From Corinectria fuckeliana (Eukaryota; Ascomycota; Sordariomycetes; Hypocreales; Nectriaceae), in assembly GCA_019137255.1 (NCBI GenBank), contig WPDH01000066.1, positions 124,001 through 188,000 on the forward strand: a DNA stretch of 64,000 nucleotides. The letters run 5' to 3'. Positions 55,656 to 64,000 of the stretch are shown here, one piece after another (the stretch's first letter is position 1; the number at the start of each line of letters is the position of its first letter). Under the pieces are notes generated by a model. The model did not search any database and was not told where the DNA came from. It saw only the letters and a list, made by a program, of their open reading frames with translations. Position numbers and translations under genes: made by a program.

Positions 55656-57929
55656 TATGGGTGGCGGTGCGTCGGCAGGAAAGAGAGCGGAAATGTTTGA
55701 GAAGGGAGGCAGTTAATACGCGCATATGTTAGATCCTAACCAGGAACCAGTATCTTGAGCAAGTGGTCAAAGACTCGAGACTCGAGAGAAGTTGAATAAG
55801 GCGTCGAGAGAGATGCCGGCGGCAACTTGACGATAGACGACCCACGTCCTGGATGTACGGCTCGTCGAAGCCAGTGCAAGCGAGGCGGGTCTGATGCGAT
55901 GATGCGACGATGACAGTATGTACCAACACCTACCCACCTACTTATTTACCTAAGGCCGTAGGTAAGGTACTATGACCAGCGTCGTACGTACTATTCGTAA
56001 AGGTGTGCTGCGTGCCTGGAGGCGGTCAATACAAGGCGGATAAGGGTTGATAGTCCCGAAGCGGCCTTCTGCCTGGCTGGTTGGTAGATAGTTTGCTATA
56101 CCTTCAGTGTGGGCTGTGCGGCGAAACACTAGACGACGTTGATGCGGGAAGGTGAGCGGTGAGAATGAAATTACACCGCGCATTTCCATCTGTTCTTGTG
56201 CGACCGGAGCTTAGTCGTCGGGGACTAGCTCGTCTTGGGCAGGTGCGACTCCACCCATCTGCCATCAAAGCCACTACTACGGAGTAGTATCATCCAAGTG
56301 CCACTGCCTCGGCCTCGGTCGCGCTCCTTCCTTTCCGGCCGTCGAACCACGTCTCCCGGGCGCGAAACAAGATCAACCGCCTGCACATAATGCCCCAGGA
56401 AAGGTCATGCGCTTAATACTTTGCTGTTTCTTTCAATGGAGACCATCACTAATTATACTAACGTTGTTGGGGCATAAAGCTTTCTCCCTCCTTTCTTGAA
56501 CCTTCAGCTCGATGCGCCTGCCGCGTTGCTCCCACCCTGTCGTGTCGACCAACATAGTCGCCCCCCCCCCCTGTCCTTTCTCCCACACACCTCTGGTGCC
56601 GTATTGTCGAGACTAAGAGAGACTCCTCAAAGACGCAGCACATTTATCATCGTTACAGACCAGCAGTTTTTCTGGTTTGATTCTCAAATTAGTATCGACC
56701 TCAGCTTCTCGATTCTTATTAGAGATGATGCGTGCTTGGGATCTATCACGATGCCTATCGTGGCGGTTCGGACTTCCTAGTTGGGAGCTACCATTCACTA
56801 TACATATGCGCACCGGAGCTTTTGATCATGGTATTCTACGTCACTTCGTTCACCCTCCTTCTCTCAGCGTTTTCAACCTCCTTGGTCGTGGAATTGACAT
56901 CATAATGGAGTATTGGAACGTCTCATTCCCGACTGCAGACACTACTAGATGCCCTCCTGCTAAGATAGACTCATGGACATGCCACTTTGACAGCTCAACG
57001 TGCCATGTTCAACGTGCCAACATGTCCTCGATGCAACTCTCCGGTGTTATATCTGGAGATATGTTCTTATTCACTCGATTGCTTCCAGCAATTGACAGAG
57101 ATATCCGCCACAGCAGCCCCAGTACGATGGACTGGCTTCCTCCCGGGAGCCTCGTGAGCCGACTCTCAGTGCTACATAGTAGGTGTCACTGTAGCATGGC
57201 ATCTCAAACCATCATTCCTTTGCTGCCCTGCTCGTAGGAGGCTTGTCCGCCTACCTAGAGAAGTACGCCCGCCCTAAGAGCGGGTCTTATCTCCTGCCTC
57301 CCCAGCAGTGGGCCTGTCCGAGACCAGATGTTACACATCACCGGAATTTTTGGCCTGAGCGGGGAAATCCAACGTACCCAAGGTAGTAGCGATGGAATGT
57401 GTAACTTACATACTACGTATGTAGGTAGGTAGTCAAGACATGACGGTCATTGGAAGTCTAAGGTCTTGGGCTTCCACGTTCAAGGGCGATGTTGGCAAAC
57501 GTCGTACCAATCATACGTACCTACGTCATCGACTAACAGGATCCATGTGGCTCTTTGATCTAAACTTTGTCTAACATCTAAAGGCTGGCCGGTGTTATAC
57601 AGAAAGTATCGGCGGGTTCCAGGCTTTTCCAGAATCTTCAAGATCAACCCCAAGGTCCGTTAAGGGGCTCCGAAGTAACTAAGCCACTCTCCCGACCAGC
57701 AACCGGGACGGCGGGACGGGACATGAACATATCCCAAGAATCAGCCCCATTTGAGGACAGAGAATAACGTAATGCGGCTCGACCCTGCGCTTAGCTTTGG
57801 AATTGCCAAGGTACGTGCAATGTAGCTTGCTGCTACGCTTTCCTGTCCTACGTGGCTGATACCCTTACACATGATTGGGCACCTTGAAGAGAAGTAGATT
57901 TGCCTCGTTTCTTTATTCTTGGAACCCTT
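55656..57929. other. Gene-free interval
   Basis: No supportable gene in 2.3 kb. A 186-codon frame at 56677-57237 (+) has no recognisable motif and I did not annotate it. The stretch 56400-56480 and the area near 56690-56740 are AT-rich. A CTACGTATGTAGGTAGGTAG tract lies near 57412-57431. Confidence 0.5.
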
Positions 57930-59255
57930 TCAAGGCGGCTTTGCGGTTGTCTTCGTCGGCAACGGATTCCCATCATCGTCAAACTTCGCCCATTGAAAGA
58001 AGCCACAGCTCTCCTTTTCCGGGACGTTACTGGCGTAGCACATCCAAAAGTATCTGCCGAAATTCTCCTTCTTCCGCTGGACAACACGCAGCACGCAGGG
58101 CATTCCACAGGAGCATCTCGGCGTAAGCCTCGGGTGCATGTTCGACCGATAGTCTCGGTACGTGATATTGATTCGTACGGTTCCCGCAATGGGATGCGGG
58201 TCGATCGACATCGCGGTGGAGATACAGTGCTTCCACTCTTCCTGCATCTCGGCATGCATCACGAGTAGCGAGTTGTGGGGGAGGTGGATCGAGATTTGAC
58301 CCTCTGCGTCGGCATCTTCGGCGGACTTGTTGTCGTTGTCCTTGGGTACGACTCTGCGGACTCGGAACTCCCGAGCAACGCCCAGGGACAAGGAACCGAT
58401 GACGGCTCTTGGGCCTAGGTAAGTGAGTCGATCGCTATGCCAGCCCACGTTTTCTTGAGGGCCATCATAGCGGTTGACGAATGCAGCGTTCGGGACCCAG
58501 GGGTCAGGTGGTTGGTATTTCAACTTTCTGGCCCCTGGATATCGAGTTGTTATTCGTTTCTGCACCTCCTTGTTGACCGCAACCTGGACTTTGGGCTTGA
58601 CTTTTGTAAGTTGTGGCGTGATCCGTCTAACGTCCTAGCCAATGTCAGGTTTGAATTAGAGAGTGTTTTGCCTAAGGAGGCATACTGTTAGCTTTGAACC
58701 GTTGTAGTGATATTCAGTCTTCTGGCGTCTGATTTCGTCGTAGCTCTCAACATAGAAGCTAGACGTATGTGGACTTGAAACCACGTTCTCAAACAGTTGG
58801 AAGGTTATCTTCTCGTATGTTTTTGATTCCTCCAGCAACTCTATAAGGAGCTCGTTGGCTTCCTCTGGGGGAAGAAAGTTGTGAACGATGGTACACGGCG
58901 TATGTTCTGCGACGTCATCGGGGTCGTACAAATGCAGCGTGCTGCCTTTCTTGGCCTTAAGCTTCTTCTTCGCGGGAGACGTGGCGTCGCTGGGGGTAGC
59001 GTACTGCTTCAGTGATTTTTGATATCCGATGCCACGGTTACCTTTCTTGACCTGTGACGAGACTTTGAGCGAAGCCAGTGCTTCCGCAACAGACCCATCG
59101 TGGGCCAAAAGAATGTCGAGTAGCGCCTCCTGATCAATATCCGGATGAAGAGAGGACAAGAGGGCCAGTTTGATTTCGGTTGGTTCTTCGGGGTCTTCAC
59201 TGACGAGAGGCACCGGGCTCAGCTTGCGTTTTGGGCGCGTCAGAAAAGCTTTCAT
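57930..59255 (-). CDS. AlkB-like 2-oxoglutarate dioxygenase with CUE and GRF domains
   Basis: Two exons, 59255-58686 and 58634-57930, joined in phase across a 51-nt intron; 424 residues. The N-terminus has a CUE-type ubiquitin-binding helix bundle at about residues 27-64 (EIKLALLSSLHPDID, GSVAEALASL). A basic linker with KKKLKAKK is a possible nuclear signal. The AlkB core begins at CTIVHNFLPPEEANELL and carries the Fe-binding HxD (GWHSD), a distal His (WKHCIS) and the 2-oxoglutarate-binding RINITYR. It ends in a GRF zinc finger (PRCSCGMPCVLRVV, GRYFWMCY, CGFFQWAKF) that should bind single-stranded nucleic acid. The likely role is repair of alkylated DNA or RNA in the nucleus, by family. It shares a 469-bp divergent promoter with PEX7. 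Confidence 0.9.
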
Positions 59256-59724
59256 GCTCTCATTAACTCGGCAAAGACGTCAATACAAAAATTTCACCAT
59301 CTCTCTCAGAGAATAGTGACGAGCCAACACCAGGGTAAAAAAAAAGGGCGGATTGCGGAGAGCATCACTCGCGACTCCACTCGTCATTGAGACGAAGGGC
59401 GTGGGGTGTTTCCGACAGACGCGCGGGATCACGTGAGACTATATATCTTACTAATGTGGAGGACTACCTAGGTAAATACAAAGCGACTCGGTAAATGCAT
59501 CGCTATCGACTAGGTCTAGGTACCTATGACGTATTTATGGGTAATTGCATCAGCCAGCTCCCCGCGGCTTGGCTCATTACCGAGGCACATGCTATTGCAG
59601 CTTCCACCTTCACGGAACTTAGCCAGACAAGTTGACAGCATGGTGGATCGTAGCTTTGCTATATCATAAAAGCTGCTGTCGTCAATGCGCCTGCGCCTCG
59701 TCCCAGGCGCTCTCCTCCGGCACC
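59256..59724. promoter_or_regulatory. Divergent promoter region, AlkB-like gene / PEX7
   Basis: 469 bp between two divergent start codons (59255 on - and 59725 on +), so both genes must be driven from here. A CCTAGGTA tract lies near 59468 and a second CTAGGTACCTA near 59514. No classical TATA box is evident. Confidence 0.5.
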
Positions 59725-60924
59725 ATGGCCGCAATGCTCGAGTTCCGCACGCAAGGGTACAATCCCTATGCGGTCAAGTACTCGCCGTACTACGACTCGC
59801 GCATCGCCGTCGCGGCCTCCGCCAACTTCGGCATCGTGGGTAATGGCCGCGTCTTCGCGCTGGGGTTAACGGCACAGGGCATTCAGGTTGAGAAGACGTA
59901 TGCGCAATCCCCCTTCGTGCCCTTCGGGCTCCCTTCGGGCTTATACGGCGCCGCCATCTCACGTCCCAAGACTGACGATGTACCCCTCCTGCAGATTCGA
60001 TACCAACGATGCGCTCTACGATTTAGCTTGGTCGGAGATCAACGAGAACCAGCTGATAGTTGCTTGCGGAGATGGATCGCTCAAGCTGTTCGACTTGGGC
60101 GTGGACGAGTTCCCTGTCATGAACTTCCATGAGCACAAGAGGGAGACTTTTTCTGTCTGCTGGAACCCAGTCACCAAGGATACGTTTGTGTCAAGCTCGT
60201 GGGATGGGTCAATCAAGCTTGTCAGTCTAGCTCGCACCTTTCCTACACCGCGAATACTGATCTCTTGCAGTGGTCTCCAACAAGAACTCACTCCATCAAA
60301 ACACTCCCTGTCGGAAACTGCACGTACAGCACGTCCTTCTGCCCCTCCAACCCCGCCCTCATCTCAGCCGTGTCCTCCGACTCCCACCTCCGGATCTTCG
60401 ACCTGCGAACTCCGTCTTCGGCCAAGTACCACCTCACGGCCACCATCCCCGTCCATGCGCCACCTGCCCAACTCAGTGTGGCTGCTGGTCCGCCAAGCGC
60501 TCCCGCCGAGATCCTCACGCACGATTGGAACAAGTACAGAGACACCGTGATTGCCACGGGCGGCGTGGATAGGGTCCTGCGCACTTTTGATATCCGAAAT
60601 CCAGCGGGCGGGCCGCTTGCTGTGATGCAGGGCCACGAGTACGCCGTTCGCAGGTTGTCGTGGAGTCCACACGCGAGCGACATCCTGATCAGCGCTAGTT
60701 ACGACATGACTGTCCGTCTCTGGAACGACGGGTCCGCACAGCAGCAGAATCCGGCAATGGGCCCTGGGATAGGCTCGCAAATCGGCGTCATGAACCGCCA
60801 TACCGAGTTCGTCACCGGAGTGGACTGGTGCCTGTTTGGGATGGGCGGCTGGGTGGCCTCGGTGGGCTGGGACGAGAGGGTTCTGCTGTGGGACGCCAAC
60901 ATGATGGCCCAGCGAGGTCTATGA
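59725..60924 (+). CDS. PEX7: Peroxin-7, PTS2 import receptor
   Basis: WD40 protein of 350 residues (family about 320-380) that binds the PTS2 signal of peroxisomal matrix proteins in the cytosol and delivers them with a PTS2 co-receptor (Pex20 in filamentous fungi). Exons are 59725-59897, 59995-60220 and 60271-60924. The start is in CACCATGGCC context. The N-terminal FRTQGYNPYAVKYSPYYDSR is characteristic. About six WD repeats follow, including FDTNDALYDLAWSEINENQ, GDGSLKLFDL, VSSSWDGSIKLWSP (across the last intron), SDSHLRIFDLR, VDRVLRTFDIRNP, ISASYDMTVRLWND and SVGWDERVLLWD. A linker with LTHDWNKYRDTVIATGG sits between blades 4 and 5, as in other Pex7 proteins. No lesion is seen. Confidence 0.95.
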
Positions 60925-61527
60925 ACTACCTACCGAAGAGGCGGGCAATGGTTATCGGCGTTGATGCAGGGGTTGGGAACGGCTTTCTTCGTACCGGCTG
61001 ATCAATTTGGCGTTTGGGATAGCTGCCAGGCGAGAGTGATCGCTGATGTGCGTAACCTGTCCCAGAAACCCGCATGGATTGGCGCGATCATTATGATAAA
61101 AGGATAGAAAGAAACTACATTTGTTAAATCGCCTCCATTCGCGAAGTTGGGGCTTTTACATGTCGGTCCTAGCTCATGATATGATGAAGCAAAGGGCAAA
61201 GGGGCAAAGGTACATGTCTCGAACTGTTGCAAGGTTTGGAATTCCAGTTGAGCATGATGAGTCCGTTATCCACAACGTATGAGGAACATGATTTAAGTGA
61301 TTGTTCTGAAGTTGAGTTTCGTGGACCGTAGCCACATGGATATGATGCAACCCTCGTCGTAACTAAATTACAAAGCCGTACACCCCTTTTTGTTCTATCT
61401 TACACACGCCTATACCATACAATAATGCCCAGTAGAAGTACAAAATCCACCCGACAACCCAATGTTTCGTCATTAAATGCGTGTGTGTCTGGCATGCGAG
61501 CCGACCGCGTCAATCTGCTACTTCACC
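60925..61527. other. Convergent intergenic region
   Basis: Between the stops of PEX7 (+) and the helicase gene (-). No gene is seen; it probably holds both 3' untranslated regions. Confidence 0.6.
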
Positions 61528-63556
61528 TTAGAAGCTCGAGTAACCGCCGCCGCCGCCGCCGCCACGGCCGCCACCACCTCGGCCACCGCCTCGACCGCCA
61601 CGGGAGCCGCCACGGCCGGCGTCGTCGCGGAACGCGCTCCTCGCCATGGAATCGAACCTATCGCCGGATCGCTCCGATCCTCGACGCGATCCCCGATCAC
61701 CGTAACCGCCTCGGCGATCACCACCCCGGTCGTCGCGGTCACCACCACGGTCACCACCCCGGTCGTCGGAGATGTTCATGCCAGGGGCACGAGTCAATCC
61801 CATAAGCGTCGCCCACCTGCGAGACACATGGGGAGGCTCTGACCAGCCCCAGCCCTGGACGGTCCACTCGTTCACATCCTCGGCAACAGCAATCTTGTCA
61901 ACCGCAGTGCCAAACATGGAAGTGTAGGTAGCGGCCAGCAGGCTTCGGGGCATAAGCCCGAAGAGGCTCTTCACTTCGTCGTGGATAGGAGACGTCTCGC
62001 CGGTCGTGGCATCAACCTCGGTACTTTCCAGGGAGCCGTCTTGGTTGATCGGGAGTCCCTTCAGCATCTTTCTGGCACTAGGGACGGAAGCGTGAGGGAT
62101 AATGAGCCAGCCCTGACCCTCCTTGTTCTGTCGTCCGGTGCGGCCGAGGCGGTGAATGTACGACTCTCGATCTCTGGGAGTATCCACCTGAATGACGTGG
62201 GTGACATCAGGGAAGTCCATGCCTCGAGCAGTCACATCAGATGACATCAGAACTCCGCCCCTGGCATTGCGGAACATATCAGCAGCCTTCTGTCGCTGAC
62301 CCTGGCTGAGCTTTGACTGCAAAGTGTAGGAGGACATGGGGCGAGAACCAGGAGGGGCATTGCGCCGGCGCTGGAACGCCAACTCGCCAGCAAGCTCAAC
62401 TAGAGAAGTAGTGTTGAAGTATACGATGGCCTTGAACGGCTTAGCTTCAGGGTCCGCGTGAGCCTTGGCAGCCTCACGGTCCATGAGCTCGAACAGGGAA
62501 GGAAATACGTTGGACCAGTTGGTCACGGGAACAATGTGCTGAGGGACTTTGTCGTGGGTGAGGGAGTCGTTCTCGGCAATGGTTTGAACGAATTCGAAGT
62601 CCTCAGGGCGAACCATGGTTCGGGCCAAGCGAATGACGTTGTCGGGGATGGTTGCCGAAACCAACATGGTCTGGCGGACCTTCTCGGTGGGGGGAGGCAG
62701 GGACTTGGTGATCTCGTTCAGCTCCCTCTCGAAGCCGACATCAAGCATTCGGTCGGCCTCGTCTAGGACAAGGGCGGCCAGGTTTGGTGCGTCGATACCG
62801 CTTCGCTCGTCCTGAAGCAGATCGTTCAATCGCCCGGGGGTGGCAACGAGAAGATGGCAACCGTCTCTTCGGGTCCTGCTCAGCATACTGCGCTTGTCGG
62901 TACCTCCAACGGCACACTGGACCACTAGGCCGGTGTTCTTGACCAGGCGGCGGGCCTCTTCGGCAATTTGTTCGGCGAGTTCTCGGGTAGGGGAAAGCAC
63001 AATGCCACGGATATCATCAGATCGAGCGTTGTACTTGGAGCTCTTGCGGGCCAAAGAGGGATCTTCAGTGAGCATCCTCTGGAGCATAGGCAGGAGGAAG
63101 GCCAGGGTCTTTCCGGTACCGGTCTTGGCTTGGGCAACGCTATAACGGTCAGAAGGGAAGAAATGGAAGCGAGGACGGGAGTGCTTACATGTCGGTTCCC
63201 TTGAGGGCGGGGTTGATGGTCTTGGCCTGGACAGGCGTCATGTCCTCGTAGCCCATGCCTTGGACGATAGAAGCGACGAGGTTGGGATGGACGCCCTCCA
63301 ACTCGGTGAACTTGGTCACCTCCTCTGTGGGAGGCGCGGGAGCCTCAGCATCTGGGTTCTCATGCTGCTCGGCAGGAGATTCACTGCTGTAGGCCCGGGA
63401 GATGAACGACAGCCTGTTCAAGGGGGCGATTGTGGAAAGGACAGGCACAATCTGGCGCCTTGCAACGGGCACAACAGTTCGGGTCTGAGAGAGAAGCGAG
63501 GCACAGGCAGCAGACCTGGCCTGATTGGCGCAGCGCCGGAGGCTGTTTCTGAACAT
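61528..63556 (-). CDS. Mitochondrial DEAD-box RNA helicase (MSS116/CYT-19-like)
   Basis: 659 residues in two exons, 63556-63189 and 63139-61528, with a 49-nt intron. The first 50 residues are Arg/Ser/Ala-rich without acids (MFRNSLRRCANQARSAACAS), fitting a mitochondrial targeting peptide. Helicase motifs are in order: Q motif GYEDMTPVQAKTI, motif I AKTGTGKT (spliced), Ia PTRELAEQI, Ib TPGRL, II VLDEADRMLD, III SATIP, IV IVYFNTT, V DVTARGMDFPDVTHVI, VI YIHRLGRTGR. A C-terminal extension and an Arg/Gly/Asp-rich RGG tail follow, as in yeast Mss116 and Neurospora CYT-19, which are chaperones for group I/II intron splicing and mitochondrial RNA metabolism. Which of these roles applies here is inference. 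The GC-rich repeat coding for the tail produces long but meaningless frames on the plus strand. Confidence 0.93.
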
Positions 63557-64000
63557 GGTGGCTGTAGACGATTCGTAGTATGCAGCCCGTGAGATAACGC
63601 AAACAAATTAACCAATTTTAGGATTGGCAATAGTAAGGAAGGGAAATGGTGTAGAGATGCAAGAGAGGCGAGTTTGTCGCGTCGCAAATTTGGTTGAGAG
63701 GGCAGTTTTTTTTCTCGCAGCAGGGGGTCGGTCCGTTATCATAGTCCAGTCCAGCAGCACTATCTTATCGGTTAAGTGGACCAATACCGGGCGCTAGGAA
63801 TCTATCATCACGTGTTCGGCGGTTTACGGAGGTCTGATTAATACGCCATCCGCGATAGGTGCATCGTTCGCTAATTGAATATTAATTCATGTTAATTGGT
63901 GTCGATTCGTGTCGCTGTCAAAAAGAGGTTCATGTAATTGTCCCGCTCATGTTCCTCTATATCCTCCCTGTAACTCAATCCAAACCCCGAACCAGAGCTG
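63557..64000. other. Promoter side of the helicase gene; window end
   Basis: No gene is seen. Short AT-rich repeats (TTGAATATTAATTCATGTTAATTGG near 63875-63900) and GTGTCGATTCGTGTCGC occur. Confidence 0.5.

Noticed and set aside
56677..57237. Plus-strand frame of 186 codons
   Set aside because: No recognisable motif or splice partners; composition is not clearly coding. Left as intergenic.
61425..61842. Plus-strand frames rich in His/Arg and Ala/Thr
   Set aside because: They are antisense to the Gly/Arg/Asp-rich tail of the DEAD-box helicase; the repetitive composition mirrors the repeat.

Overview
The window comes from the nuclear genome of a filamentous ascomycete. I infer a Sordariomycete, probably Hypocreales, from protein style and intron structure only. 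Genes carry short introns (about 49-116 nt) with GTATGT/GTAAGT-type donors, CTAAC/CTGAC-like branch points and CAG/TAG acceptors. Coding regions are GC-rich and are separated by long gene-free stretches full of small palindromes and CCTA/TAGG tracts. Several exon structures below were rebuilt by hand from splice signals and reading frame, and the coordinates reflect that.

Layout. 1-6 kb: a DUF2415/WD-type protein (+), a wrecked L-2-hydroxyglutarate dehydrogenase pseudogene (-) and a coiled-coil protein (-). 8.3-9.5 kb: a small Mutator-like element with perfect 82-bp terminal inverted repeats, encoding only a FAR1-type DNA-binding fragment. 13.5-18 kb: a PH-domain protein and a single-pass membrane protein (+). 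18.6-28.2 kb: a PPR1-like Zn2Cys6 transcription factor and an MFS transporter (-). 28.2-38.7 kb: 10.4 kb with no gene I can support, simple repeats and two assembly gaps. 38.7-44.8 kb: a CCDC124/Lso2-type ribosome factor (+), an E2-variant (FTS/AKTIP-like) with a broken 5' end (+), an unrecognised gene interrupted by two in-frame TAG codons (+), and ribokinase (-). 47.7-55.7 kb: a cytochrome P450 (+), an NCS1 purine-cytosine permease (+) and the riboflavin enzyme Rib7 (-). 57.9-63.6 kb: a CUE-AlkB-GRF dioxygenase (-), the peroxisomal PTS2 receptor Pex7 (+) and a mitochondrial DEAD-box helicase (-).

The genes are mostly unrelated housekeeping genes (riboflavin synthesis, ribose salvage, peroxisome import, mitochondrial RNA, nucleic-acid repair, ribosome recovery) and accessory transport or oxidation genes. 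I see no coherent biosynthetic cluster. Of most interest are: (i) the TAG-interrupted gene at 41.4-43.7 kb, where all else is in frame once introns are removed and the stops are of the UAG type that A-to-I mRNA editing recodes in Sordariomycetes; (ii) a P450 whose frame is kept only by two back-to-back introns separated by a one-nucleotide exon; (iii) the reduced Mutator-like element; and (iv) a dispersed TACGAAGTA motif found only outside coding exons.
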